Shown here piece by piece: positions 14,698 to 23,556 of a stretch of 27,194 nucleotides of DNA. How positions within the stretch are numbered: position 1 is the first letter of the stretch; each line of letters starts with the position of its first letter. This stretch comes from JAQUOA01 sp037443785 (GTDB taxonomy: Bacteria; Bacteroidota; Ignavibacteria; UBA10030; UBA8401): NCBI GenBank assembly GCA_037443785.1, contig JBBINR010000044.1, positions 1 to 27,194 on the forward strand, written 5' to 3'. A model generated the notes under the pieces. That model was not told where the DNA came from, searched no databases, and saw only the letters and a program-made list of their open reading frames with translations. The position numbers and the translations under genes were made by a program.

Positions 14698-16191
14698 TTA
14701 CATTGATAACAATAGCATCATCACAGCAGCGCCAGAAAAGACACAAATCCAATTTATAACATCATTATTGATAAGTCGAAAGCCACGAATGAGTCTTGTT
14801 GGCACTCCTTCATACATTGCCTTCTCAGTTATTTTTCCATTTTCAGTTTGGTATTGCGATTGTAGCGTTGCCCCGATAATACTGTCGACAAAGGAACCTG
14901 CGACACCGGCCAAAACAATTTTTATAAAGATAGAACTTGTGGCACGTTCACCATTCACCATCAACGCAGAAGCAGAAATAAGCACTGCTCCGGCAATTCC
15001 CCCTATCGTTCCCCAAAAAGAAATTCCTCCACTTGTTCCGGGTTCGACTTTTTTTAATGTTACTATTGATCGGGGTTGAGTTGCCAATAATGTTCCTATT
15101 TCTGTTGCCCACGTATCCGCCGTTGCTGATGCGATTGATGCGGCATACATGAAGTAAATCTGGATGTTTTCCGGATAGATGTACCATAACAGTATAAGCA
15201 ATCCCGCCACACCGCCATTTGCCGCAACTTGACCTTCATCTCTCTTGTCGGATTTTTCAAACATCAAATTGTACTTCACTTTTTTATTTTTGCCGTATCG
15301 TGAAAGTAAACTGGATGAAATAAAAAATGTCAAAATTGGAATTGTCCAATTCCATCCGCCGATTCCAAAAATAATTGTTGCAAGAATCATGACGGCAACA
15401 GAACCGGATTTGGTGAGAAATTGAAAATATAACGAAATGCTGGCAACCGCTATTCCCAAAAACAATCCACCATACAATTGATATGGAAGATGATGCTGCA
15501 TCGGCACGATTAAATAATGCAGCATAAAGGCGGCACTCAATGGGACAGTGAGATTATCAAATCCCTTTGATGATATAGCCTCCCACGCGGCAACAAAAAT
15601 TGCTGTTGCAACGCTTATCATGAATACTTCATTGACAGATTGACGAATGTCGAAATAACGAAGTGACATAAATACCACCACCGATGTTGTTATCAACATT
15701 GCGACTGAACCTTCAATTGATTTCTTATCACTTGTCAGATAATACAAATGAGGATGGCTCAGATTTTCACCGACAATTGCAGCAGCAGCATCTCCCAACG
15801 CAAGAATCAAAATTGAAATCGAGAGAATAACCGGGTAGGAGTCCCAAAACAGCAGAACAAGCAACAGAAATGCGACAGGATAATACACTGTCCCGTACGA
15901 TACACGATGTGTACCATGGATGCCACGCAATACTCCAAAACGAATTGCCGCATAATTGATAATGATAAAACTCATCGCCAGCAACAGTGCAGGGATACCT
16001 GACGTGAAAAGTTGCGGCGCAAAAAATATAAGGATACCGGTCGCAATATGAACAACTTTACGCGTTATTTCCGGTGAGCCACGGAAATATTTTCTAATAA
16101 TTTCAGCGGTAAGGATAAAAAGCGAAATTGCAATAAAAATACAGCCAAAAAGAAGCCATTCCTCTGAGGATGGCCGAAGAATTAATTTCAT
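14698..16191 (-). CDS. Fusion of a dolichol/phytol kinase-like domain with a DUF92 domain
   Basis: A multi-pass membrane protein of 497 residues in two parts. The N-terminal half (about 1-230) has motifs of the CTP-dependent polyprenol kinase family (SEC59/VTE5): RKVVHIATG (44-52), ALGDAAAAIVGE (131-142) and KKSIEGS (156-162). The C-terminal half (about 240-497) is DUF92 (TMEM19/VTE6): RDEGQVAANGG (317-327), SATADTWATEIG (355-366), PGTSGGIS (384-391) and NNDVINWICVFSGA (475-488). In plants VTE5 phosphorylates phytol and VTE6 phosphorylates phytyl phosphate, so the fusion may make a prenyl diphosphate from a free prenol in two steps. The substrate is unknown. It overlaps holA by 4 bases (ATGA). 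Confidence 0.82.
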   Translation of the reverse strand: MKLILRPSSEEWLLFGCIFIAISLFILTAEIIRKYFRGSPEITRKVVHIATGILIFFAPQLFTSGIPALLLAMSFIIINYAAIRFGVLRGIHGTHRVSYGTVYYPVAFLLLVLLFWDSYPVILSISILILALGDAAAAIVGENLSHPHLYYLTSDKKSIEGSVAMLITTSVVVFMSLRYFDIRQSVNEVFMISVATAIFVAAWEAISSKGFDNLTVPLSAAFMLHYLIVPMQHHLPYQLYGGLFLGIAVASISLYFQFLTKSGSVAVMILATIIFGIGGWNWTIPILTFFISSSLLSRYGKNKKVKYNLMFEKSDKRDEGQVAANGGVAGLLILLWYIYPENIQIYFMYAASIASATADTWATEIGTLLATQPRSIVTLKKVEPGTSGGISFWGTIGGIAGAVLISASALMVNGERATSSIFIKIVLAGVAGSFVDSIIGATLQSQYQTENGKITEKAMYEGVPTRLIRGFRLINNDVINWICVFSGAAVMMLLLSM

Positions 16192-17225
16192 GCGTGTGAA
16201 TATACTTCCGGTTGCTGCTCGGGGTGAATAATTCCGCTGATCATGCGCGTTAAAATCATTCGCGGTTCTGACGATGATTTCGCCGCGAGATCCGCTTCTG
16301 CAAGGATGATAAATACATTTTCAATCTCCAATGCAGAAAACTTTTTACACTGAGCAAGATATGATTTCAAAAAGAAGGGATGAACTCCAGCAATCTGAGC
16401 GAGTTCGGTCTCATTTTTCCGCTGACGAACACCATCGTGTACCTTCCATAATTTAATGAAATGCGAAGTCAAAGCGGCTAAAAGAGGAACAATATTCTCT
16501 CCTGAATTAATTAATCGGTCTGATATCTCAAGTGCTTTTGAAATATCCTTCTCTCCGATTTTATTCGCCAATTCGAAAACCGAAAATTCTTTCGTTATAC
16601 CGACAACAGTTCTCACATCTTTTTCAGCAATGATTCCTTTTTCGCCGACAGCAATCATTAATTTTTCAATTTCATTTGAAAGTTCGCGCAATGAATTCCC
16701 AACATAAGAATGCAGCAGGGCAATTGCCGATGGATCAATGGATCGTTTCAATTTTTTCATGCGCGCTTCAATCCATGCAAGCGTTTCATTGTCATAGAGC
16801 GGTTTAAACTCCCCGCACACTGCATTCTTTTTCAATACCGGATATGGTTTTTTACGAAGATCGAGAGACGATGCGGCCAAAACCATGACGGTGGTATGCG
16901 ACGGATGTTCGATATACGATTCAAGAATATCCTTTCCGGACACTCTGTCAAAATCTTTCACAACCACAACGCGCCTTTCGGCCATCATCGGATACGACGT
17001 TACTACGCTTAGTAGTTTTTCCCCATCAATGTCATTTCCTTGCAGGACATCAAGGTTGAATTCTTTCATAGCAGGATCGACCGCAGTGTCAAGGATTGCT
17101 TGAACACATTCTTCGATCAGAAAATCTTCTTCACCATAAAAGAAATAGATTGGAGCAAAATTGCCTTTCTTGAGCGCGGCTAAAAATGCTTCAGAATCAA
17201 ATTTTTCCCTTCGCGATTTTGCCAT
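16188..17225 (-). CDS. holA: DNA polymerase III subunit delta HolA
   Basis: HolA is the wrench of the clamp loader and opens the beta sliding clamp. The 345-residue product begins with the typical block KKGNFAPIYFFYGEEDFLIEE split by the degenerate P-loop region. It continues with FNLDVLQGNDIDGEKLLSV, the strand RRVVVVKDFDRV and ALLHSYVGNSLRELSNEIEKL. An all-helical C-terminal collar domain includes FSVFELANKIGEKDISKALEI and HPFFLKSYLAQ. Length and order are typical of bacterial HolA. It shares TAATG with the upstream cyclophilin gene and overlaps the prenol-kinase fusion downstream, so it is embedded in an operon. Confidence 0.9.
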   Translation of the reverse strand: MAKSRREKFDSEAFLAALKKGNFAPIYFFYGEEDFLIEECVQAILDTAVDPAMKEFNLDVLQGNDIDGEKLLSVVTSYPMMAERRVVVVKDFDRVSGKDILESYIEHPSHTTVMVLAASSLDLRKKPYPVLKKNAVCGEFKPLYDNETLAWIEARMKKLKRSIDPSAIALLHSYVGNSLRELSNEIEKLMIAVGEKGIIAEKDVRTVVGITKEFSVFELANKIGEKDISKALEISDRLINSGENIVPLLAALTSHFIKLWKVHDGVRQRKNETELAQIAGVHPFFLKSYLAQCKKFSALEIENVFIILAEADLAAKSSSEPRMILTRMISGIIHPEQQPEVYSHA

Positions 17226-17842
17226 TATTCAATTACAGTCATTTTCTTTATCACAATCTTTTCTATGGGATTGTCGCGTGCATCGCGTTTCACCGCAACA
17301 ATTTTGTCGGCTACATCCATTCCCTCAACAATTTTCCCAAATACCGAATATTGTCCATCCAAAAATTTTGCGTCGGCAACCGTAATGTAAAACTGACTGC
17401 CGTTGGATTTCCGTTCCGGATTAACAGGGTCCCCTTGCTGTGCGGCAGCAATTACGCCGCGATTATGTGTTAAACCAATCTCTGCATCAATTCTGTAAGA
17501 AGGCCCGCCTAATCCGTCATTCGATCGATCATCATCTTTTGAATTTGGATCGCCTCCTTGGATCATAAATCCGGGAATAACACGATGAAATGTCGTTCCC
17601 TCGTAGAATCCCTCCTTCGCAAGTTTTCGAAAATTCTCTGCATGTTTGGGCGCAGCAGAATCGTTCAATGCCACCGTAATATTCCCGAATGAGGTTTCAA
17701 TGACGACAAATCCTTTTTTTGAGTTTTCAATTTGCTGTGCCACGATCTTTTTCCCTTTTTTGATTTTATTTTTTTTTATTTGAGTTGTTCCAAAACTCGT
17801 CACCAGCATCAGCGCAACGATGACAGCAATAATATATTTCAT
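17225..17842 (-). CDS. Secreted cyclophilin-type peptidyl-prolyl isomerase
   Basis: It catalyses cis-trans isomerisation of proline bonds, probably outside the cytoplasm. The 205-residue product has an N-terminal signal (about 1-19), then a very basic stretch KKNKIKKGKK (23-32). The cyclophilin fold follows, beginning VIETSFGNITVALN. The active site FHRVIPGFMIQGGDP (85-99) carries the catalytic arginine R87. The substrate-binding block is SNGSQFYIT (147-155), and the fold closes with GQYSVFGKIVEGMDVADKI. The start has Shine-Dalgarno GGAAAGGAAG upstream. No lipobox is seen, so it is periplasmic or anchored by an uncleaved signal. Confidence 0.9.
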   Translation of the reverse strand: MKYIIAVIVALMLVTSFGTTQIKKNKIKKGKKIVAQQIENSKKGFVVIETSFGNITVALNDSAAPKHAENFRKLAKEGFYEGTTFHRVIPGFMIQGGDPNSKDDDRSNDGLGGPSYRIDAEIGLTHNRGVIAAAQQGDPVNPERKSNGSQFYITVADAKFLDGQYSVFGKIVEGMDVADKIVAVKRDARDNPIEKIVIKKMTVIE

Positions 17843-17868
17843 ACTTCCTTTCCCGAGTACCGCAACAG

Positions 17869-17896
17869 ATTTTATCAGAATTTACTTTCGTGTTAA
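17869..17896 (-). promoter_or_regulatory. Possible promoter for the cyclophilin-holA segment
   Basis: On the minus strand TTAACA (17896-17891) is followed after 16 bases by TAAAAT (17874-17869). The -35 box overlaps the stop codon of the upstream barrel gene. The 50-base gap is one of the few longer ones in this long minus-strand run, so an internal promoter would be sensible. The match is fair, not strong. Confidence 0.33.
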
Positions 17897-18600
17897 AAAT
17901 AATACGTCACGCCAAGATGAAGTCCAGCCGCAAAATAATTTAGTGTAACATTTCTTGAAAGCGCACTCGGATCAAGAGACTTTGAACTAGAATTATTTTT
18001 TAATTCTCCAATAAATTCACCATTGAGCCCTCCTCCAATGTATCCAAAAAAGTGCTCATCAAATGCAGTTTGACCAACCAGTTCGCACTTTACACCTAAT
18101 CCTCTCGCGTGATATTCAGTCTGCGTTCCGTACTGAGAAAATTTTTGCTGGAGATATCCGAAACGGGGTCCGCCGCCGGCACCGAACTTTATAAAAAATC
18201 CATTCCCTTTAATAACCCGTTGAACTAAAAGAGACGGTGCCTGAACTGAATAAAAAAGTTCATACGTCCCGTTGTTTGTTCCGATAAATGCATATGAATT
18301 GAAGAGATATGAATAGTCAATCTTCACGCCCCAATTTTCGTTGATCGACATTTCAGCACCCCCAAAAAAATTTACCGCTGTTCCCCAGTCAGCAACTCGT
18401 TGTGAAAACATCGCCGTGGTATTGATATAATCAACCAAATCTGCTGCGCGGACGATGTTTATTCCCATACCTGTAAACACATTTAAAGATTTGTTTGAAT
18501 CTTCGAACGCTGATTCCGTATTTTTGATTTGACCAAAAATAAAAGCCGGAAACATCCACACCCAAAGCGCAGCAAGAAAATACTTATTTTTCTTGTCCAT
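17893..18600 (-). CDS. Small outer-membrane beta-barrel candidate, family not recognised
   Basis: From ATG 18600 the product has 235 residues: a signal peptide (1-24, LAALWVWMFPAFIFGQ), then a mature part rich in aromatic residues and glycines in alternating strands. Examples are GVKIDYSYLFNSYAFIG, FFIKFGAGGGPRFGYLQ, FFGYIGGGLNGEFIG and the closing LNYFAAGLHLGVTYYF. The terminal phenylalanine and alternating pattern are classical for barrels folded by BamA. The frame can be opened 7 codons earlier, but the basic start MDKKNKYF favours 18600, which overlaps the upstream gene by 17 bases. No function is assigned. Confidence 0.7.
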   Translation of the reverse strand: MDKKNKYFLAALWVWMFPAFIFGQIKNTESAFEDSNKSLNVFTGMGINIVRAADLVDYINTTAMFSQRVADWGTAVNFFGGAEMSINENWGVKIDYSYLFNSYAFIGTNNGTYELFYSVQAPSLLVQRVIKGNGFFIKFGAGGGPRFGYLQQKFSQYGTQTEYHARGLGVKCELVGQTAFDEHFFGYIGGGLNGEFIGELKNNSSSKSLDPSALSRNVTLNYFAAGLHLGVTYYF

Positions 18601-19609
18601 TTTTTCCCATGAGGTCAGCAACGTGAATCTTATCTACAAAAAAATAATACAAACCAACCATTGTCGTGGCAATAAATCCAACCGCGTGTGTATACACTGC
18701 GTAACTCAGCGCCTGAATTGCATCGACATTGAAAAGCTGTGTCAGCGTAAATGCCGTGAATGCGTGATATCCACCAATTCCGCTTGGTGTTGGGAGTGCA
18801 AAAGCGAGCCCAGACGCCACTTGGAGGACAGTCGCAGAACCAAAATCAAGCCCGTTAAGAGTGGTAAAGCCATAAATATAAAATGGAATATACAAGAGCA
18901 CAATGTATGAAAGCCAGATCAGGATGCTTGTAAATCCAATCATCAAAAAATTTCCCGGATGTTTTGCTGCTTGAAAGCCCGATAGAAACGATTCAAAAAT
19001 TCGTTCGCTTTGATTTTTTAATTTTTCAGGAAAAAATCTTGACACACCTTTGAACATTTTGAAGAATACATCTGCTTTCAAAAAAATCATAACAAACACC
19101 ATCAGCATCATTATGGCTCCGATAAAAAATAGCCACTCGAAATTGGCAATTTGCGGAAACCACACGGCAAAGGGTTTTGAATAGATAAACAAGACAGTCA
19201 GCACAACTAATGCAAACGTTACGAGATCAAGAATTCTCTCCAACACAATCGTTCCCATCGTGGCGCTTTTTGAAATGCCTTCCAATTTCCCCATCGCATA
19301 CGGTCGAATCAATTCACCCAGGCGCGGAATGAGATTATTGATAAGGTACCCGATCATCACACCCGAAAACGCATTACGAAGTGAAATATCTTTTTTAATT
19401 GGATATAATAAATACTTCCAGCGCCACGCGCGAACAATATGGCTGATGATGCTGCCAAAGAAAAGAATAATAAACCAGCTCCAATGGACATTCGTGATAG
19501 AGGATGCAATTCGGTTGATATCCTGCCCGCGGAATGCGAGATAAAGAAACAGTGCGGCTAAGCCGATGCTGATGAGAATTTGGGCGCTATTTTTCACTAG
19601 CTTTTTCAC
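18584..19609 (-). CDS. YbhN/UPF0104 (LPG synthase transmembrane-region) family membrane protein
   Basis: An integral membrane protein of 341 residues with about eight hydrophobic segments. It matches the transmembrane part of lysylphosphatidylglycerol synthases (UPF0104), with GVMIGYLINNLIPRLGELIRPYAM near residue 83, then MGTIVLERILDLVTFALVVL, then ALPTPSGIGGYHAFTAFTL and a final YAVYTHAVGFIATTMVGLYYF. The cytosolic catalytic domain of MprF is absent, so it is not an aminoacyl-lipid synthase by itself. Related proteins are proposed flippases or glycosyltransferases, but the function here is open. The start is GTG 19609, overlapping the lolA stop as GTGA. Confidence 0.75.
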   Translation of the reverse strand: MKKLVKNSAQILISIGLAALFLYLAFRGQDINRIASSITNVHWSWFIILFFGSIISHIVRAWRWKYLLYPIKKDISLRNAFSGVMIGYLINNLIPRLGELIRPYAMGKLEGISKSATMGTIVLERILDLVTFALVVLTVLFIYSKPFAVWFPQIANFEWLFFIGAIMMLMVFVMIFLKADVFFKMFKGVSRFFPEKLKNQSERIFESFLSGFQAAKHPGNFLMIGFTSILIWLSYIVLLYIPFYIYGFTTLNGLDFGSATVLQVASGLAFALPTPSGIGGYHAFTAFTLTQLFNVDAIQALSYAVYTHAVGFIATTMVGLYYFFVDKIHVADLMGKNGQEK

Positions 19610-20265
19610 CGCAGGGTTCGCGCATCGACTACATTCATCGAATCATTCGGTACAAATTGGAATTGAGATTCAGAGATTCCGCTGTTGAACATGCGCTTTG
19701 TTAGCACGACAGAATTCTTTGTTTGATTCCGATCCGTATATTCAATTTTTGCGATAGACCAATCTTTTTGATCGATCCACATGGCAAGAGCTGAAAAAAC
19801 GGCAGAATTATTCTTTTTTGAAGAAGGAATGAGAGAAACTTTAAGTAAATCATTTTCCTTTTGAACATTTCCCGCAATAAAATTTTTGGGGAAACCCTGT
19901 AAAAACTTCTCTGGAGAGAATGCCAAACTGTTCTCCTTAAAATTATCAATCAACACTTGCTTTGTTACGGGAGAATAGATCCAAACTGTTTTTCCATCAG
20001 TCACAATCTCTTGATCTGACAATATAATTCGGTATTTATTTCCCCTTTTAATTTTTACAGAACCGGACTGACTCAATTCATTTTCCCTGAACCGTAATTT
20101 TGATGTTTGCACAAAGTCGGCGCTGGCATCGTTCATCGTTGAATATTTTTGCTGAACGTGCGCAATAATTTCTTGTGCCGATGGAATGTCTTGCGGAAAA
20201 GAAAAAGTTATGATGCCGACGGAAAGGGAAAACACTATAACGATTCGGGAAATCACTCTGCTCAT
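19606..20265 (-). CDS. lolA: Outer-membrane lipoprotein carrier protein LolA
   Basis: LolA ferries lipoproteins from the inner-membrane LolCDE complex across the periplasm to the outer membrane. The 219-residue product has a signal peptide ending SFPQD (about residue 26). A curved half-barrel follows, shown by SADFVQTSKL, GSVKIKRGNKYRIILS, QEIVTDGKTVWIYSPVTKQV, LIDNFKENSLAFSPEKFL and the strand MWIDQKDWSIAKIEYTDRN. The family-typical pairing of VTDGKTVWIY with late strands supports the call. It follows ftsK by two bases; ftsK-lolA adjacency is widespread in bacteria and supports both. Confidence 0.92.
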   Translation of the reverse strand: MSRVISRIVIVFSLSVGIITFSFPQDIPSAQEIIAHVQQKYSTMNDASADFVQTSKLRFRENELSQSGSVKIKRGNKYRIILSDQEIVTDGKTVWIYSPVTKQVLIDNFKENSLAFSPEKFLQGFPKNFIAGNVQKENDLLKVSLIPSSKKNNSAVFSALAMWIDQKDWSIAKIEYTDRNQTKNSVVLTKRMFNSGISESQFQFVPNDSMNVVDARTLR

Positions 20266-20267
20266 TA

Positions 20268-22742
20268 TCAGTCTAAATTTTTGAGAAGAATTTCGAGTTG
20301 TTCTTCAGTTTCAATCCGCACTTCGCGCGCTTTGCTGCCGTCAAACGGACCGACGATTCCCGCTTCTTCCAATTGATCGACAAGACGCGCCGCGCGCGAA
20401 TACCCAACACTTAATCGCCGTTGCAACAACGAAACCGAACCTTGCTGGTGGCGAACGATGATACGTGCCGCTTCATCAAACAATTCATCCCGTTCACCGC
20501 CAATTCCACCGGCGCTTCCACGCTTCTTTTCAAGTGCCGAAGGAAGTTCATACATTTTGCTGTATCCTTTTTGCCGTCCAATATGTTCGACAATTTCTTC
20601 AACTTCTTCTGTAGAAATATAGGCGTTCTGAATCCGCAGTGCTTTCGGACTGCTTGACGAAAGATATAACATATCTCCGCGTCCGATAAGTTGTTCTGCT
20701 CCGCCGCTGTCTAAAATTGTTCGCGAATCAATTTTCGACGACACTGCATATGAAATTCGAGAAGGGAAATTCGCCTTGATCACACCGGTAATAACATCAA
20801 CCGAGGGGCGCTGCGTCGCAAGAACGAGATGAATTCCAACCGCTCGGGCAAGCTGTGCAATACGTGCGATTGATTCTTCAACTTCTTTCGCCGTTGTCAT
20901 CATCAAATCAGCCAATTCATCGATGATCACAACGATGTATGGAAGAAACCGATGTTTAACCGTTTCAGTATCTTTTCCTTTTAACTTTCCATCTTTAAAG
21001 CGCTGATTGTAGTCCGTAACATGGCGAACTCCTGCAGAGGCAAGAAGATCATAGCGCCGTTCCATTTCAATCACGCAGGATTTTAACGCCAGCACGGCAT
21101 TATTCGGTTGCGTAATGATTTTTTCATCAATATCCGGAGAAACAGCGAGGAAATGATTTTGCAGTTTTAAATAAAGACTTAATTCTATCTTCTTGGGATC
21201 GACAAGAATAAATTTTACTTCAGACGGATGAAGTCGGTACAACAAACTCGCAATCACGGTATTGATACCGACAGATTTTCCCATTCCGGTTGCGCCGGCA
21301 ATGAGCACATGAGGCATTTTTGCAAGATCGTCAATAAAGATTTCGCCCGTAATTGTTTTTCCCATTGCCAGCGGAAGCGCGGCTTTGCTGTCACGAAATT
21401 TTTCAGAGTTTAGAATACTTCGGATAGTAACGATCTGCGGTTTATGATTCGGAATCTCAACACCGACCGTTCCTTTACCGGGGATCGGTGCTTCAATACG
21501 AATACCGCGAGCTTGCATTGCAAGTGCGAGGTCATTCGAGAGAGATGTAATTTTAGAAACTTTCACGCCGGTTGCAGGAACAAGTTCATACAATGTTACC
21601 ACAGGACCCGGGGTTACACTCACATTAGCAATTTCAACATCAAAATCGGCAAGTTTTGCCTGCAACAAGGCGGCATTTGCTTTTAATTCTTCGTCGCTGA
21701 TTTTCTCTTCATATTTTTTAGGGTCCAAAAGGTCAACGGAAGGAAACACATAATCAATTTCTTCGTCTTCAACTTCAGGCGCTTCAAGTTCGGCTTCTTT
21801 TTCAATCACACCTTCCTTTATTTCCATCGGAGGTGCGTTTGTTACATCAGCTGGAAGAATGATCTCGCCTTCTTCTGTTTTCAAAATTTTCGGCTTTGAT
21901 GGAGGTTCAAAAATTCTTTGTTTTGGTTTTTCCGACTGCGCAATAATTTCCTGGTCGGGTCGCTTTACAAGAATTTCTGTTTCAGCTTTTTTCTTTTCCT
22001 CTTCGCGTTGTTCGGCACGGATCGCTTGCTGCTCTTTCCACTCATCCATTTTCGCTCCGAACATTTCGCCGATGGCGATGAAGAAATTTTTAATTCGCTC
22101 AGCAGTTTTGTGAAGTTCGAGATCGACTGCTAAGGTAAGTGTAACAACGACAAGCGACGACGTTAGAAGAAATCCGCCGGTTAACCCAATTGATTGCCGA
22201 AGAACGACGGCAAAAAATTCGCCAATGTCGCCGTTCCATTCTTTCATTAAAATTTCGGATAAACCGGCACTGCGAAGCAGACCAAAAAAAGAAGACGAAA
22301 GAAGAGCAAGAATCACGACATAGTTCGTAAACAGCATCATCCGCCGGATATTTTCATTGCGAAGCGTTGTCCAGCCCCAGCCGATAACAAGGAATGGAAC
22401 GACGAATGAAAAAAAACCGATCGTTGAGTTAAAGAAAAAATTTGCAACAATGGCACCGGTAATTCCAAGCCAATTTGATGTCGATTGTGCCTTTAGCGCA
22501 ACCGTTGAATTATTATCGAGAATTTTGGCAAGATCAGAAAGATGGATATCGCCGTTCATTGCATCAGCGGAAGAATACGACACCATGCTCAAAAGAATCA
22601 TCAGCCCTAAGATGATAACCAAGAATGATATGATCTGTTTTCGCTGGTTGGAATTTTTCTTGGCACCATTCTCGTTTTTTTTCTTACGGGGCGGAGTCGG
22701 GAGGTCTGGTTGATCTTCTTTGAATTGTGAAAAATCTTCCAT
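20268..22742 (-). CDS. ftsK: DNA translocase FtsK
   Basis: FtsK pumps DNA at the division septum and promotes dimer resolution. The 824-residue product has four N-terminal transmembrane segments within about 36-207. A charged linker (about 208-350, rich in Glu and Lys) follows, then the motor domain with Walker A GATGMGKS (483-490), the DPKKIELSLY motif (515-524), Walker B VVIIDELADL and the TQRPSVDVITGVIKANFPSR block. The C-terminal gamma winged helix (752-815, FDEAARIIVRHQQGSVSLLQ) recognises KOPS DNA. The Shine-Dalgarno AAAGGAGAG is just upstream. It shares TAATG with comB. Confidence 0.97.
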   Translation of the reverse strand: MEDFSQFKEDQPDLPTPPRKKKNENGAKKNSNQRKQIISFLVIILGLMILLSMVSYSSADAMNGDIHLSDLAKILDNNSTVALKAQSTSNWLGITGAIVANFFFNSTIGFFSFVVPFLVIGWGWTTLRNENIRRMMLFTNYVVILALLSSSFFGLLRSAGLSEILMKEWNGDIGEFFAVVLRQSIGLTGGFLLTSSLVVVTLTLAVDLELHKTAERIKNFFIAIGEMFGAKMDEWKEQQAIRAEQREEEKKKAETEILVKRPDQEIIAQSEKPKQRIFEPPSKPKILKTEEGEIILPADVTNAPPMEIKEGVIEKEAELEAPEVEDEEIDYVFPSVDLLDPKKYEEKISDEELKANAALLQAKLADFDVEIANVSVTPGPVVTLYELVPATGVKVSKITSLSNDLALAMQARGIRIEAPIPGKGTVGVEIPNHKPQIVTIRSILNSEKFRDSKAALPLAMGKTITGEIFIDDLAKMPHVLIAGATGMGKSVGINTVIASLLYRLHPSEVKFILVDPKKIELSLYLKLQNHFLAVSPDIDEKIITQPNNAVLALKSCVIEMERRYDLLASAGVRHVTDYNQRFKDGKLKGKDTETVKHRFLPYIVVIIDELADLMMTTAKEVEESIARIAQLARAVGIHLVLATQRPSVDVITGVIKANFPSRISYAVSSKIDSRTILDSGGAEQLIGRGDMLYLSSSSPKALRIQNAYISTEEVEEIVEHIGRQKGYSKMYELPSALEKKRGSAGGIGGERDELFDEAARIIVRHQQGSVSLLQRRLSVGYSRAARLVDQLEEAGIVGPFDGSKAREVRIETEEQLEILLKNLD

Positions 22743-23530
22743 TACTCTCCTTTACCTGCGTGCGTATCAATACTAATGGGAACATGAGGAACTGCGGGAG
22801 CTTCTGATTTCTTTCGTAACTTCAAGACATTGCCGATAAGTTCGGGGACGGCATCGAACGTATCTATCGTTGTGCAAAATTCAAGGTCTTTTTCGAATCC
22901 GATCTCGATCAAATATTTTCCATGACTCGATGTGCGCGCCATTTTTAAAAGATTTTTGCTTGCATTCTTGTACAACGCATGAGCTGCAACGGCCGAGTCA
23001 TTAAATTCTATTTCCAAATCGTCTTCCATCAACTGTTTGATGATCATTCCGGCACTGACAGCGTCTTCAATACAAAACTGAGTATTTTTTCCCGCACACA
23101 GAATATAAATATCATCCTGAATTTCTTTAATCCGTTGAACAACTGCGCTAACGTTTACAAATCCCGCAACCAATAAATTTTTTGCATACCGGGCTTTCCA
23201 CATTGCCGGAGAACCGTTCGACGTACATAAAATGATTGATTTCCCTTTCACTGCATCGCCGATGTATTCGAACGGAGAATTTCCCAAATTGAATCCTTCA
23301 ATCATCTTTCCGTTTCGCTCTCCACCGCGTAAAACAACATCACCAAAAAGATTGCCGGAAACTTTCACCGCTGACTCAATCGTACTAACAGGAATTATTT
23401 CTCGAGCACCGTAATTTAAAGCTGTTATAACGGTTGTGCTTGCTCGCAAAACATCAATCACGACAACATTTTTATCGCGCAGAAATAAATCGTCAATTTG
23501 CGATGGTGAAAAAAATACTTCTATTTTCAT
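22742..23530 (-). CDS. comB: ComB-family 2-phosphosulfolactate phosphatase-like protein
   Basis: The 262-residue product matches the ComB fold. It has VVVIDVLRASTTVITAL (22-38), RGGERNGKMIEGFNLGNSP (68-86), CTSNGSPAM and the late CAGKNTQFCIEDAVSAG. In methanogens ComB removes phosphate from 2-phosphosulfolactate in coenzyme M synthesis, but homologues are common in bacteria that do not make coenzyme M. No comA or comC lies in the window. The C-terminal tail (about 240-262) is Pro/Lys-rich and of unknown use. It sits 26 bases after gcvT and overlaps ftsK, so its neighbours give no pathway hint. The family call is good; the substrate is uncertain. Confidence 0.82.
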   Translation of the reverse strand: MKIEVFFSPSQIDDLFLRDKNVVVIDVLRASTTVITALNYGAREIIPVSTIESAVKVSGNLFGDVVLRGGERNGKMIEGFNLGNSPFEYIGDAVKGKSIILCTSNGSPAMWKARYAKNLLVAGFVNVSAVVQRIKEIQDDIYILCAGKNTQFCIEDAVSAGMIIKQLMEDDLEIEFNDSAVAAHALYKNASKNLLKMARTSSHGKYLIEIGFEKDLEFCTTIDTFDAVPELIGNVLKLRKKSEAPAVPHVPISIDTHAGKGE

Positions 23531-23556
23531 ACAAATGTTCCCCCCGGAATGTAAAG

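Noticed and set aside
22357..22713. A 118-codon plus-strand frame opposite the start of ftsK
   Set aside because: It mirrors the transmembrane segments of FtsK on the other strand; it has no Shine-Dalgarno and no recognisable domain.
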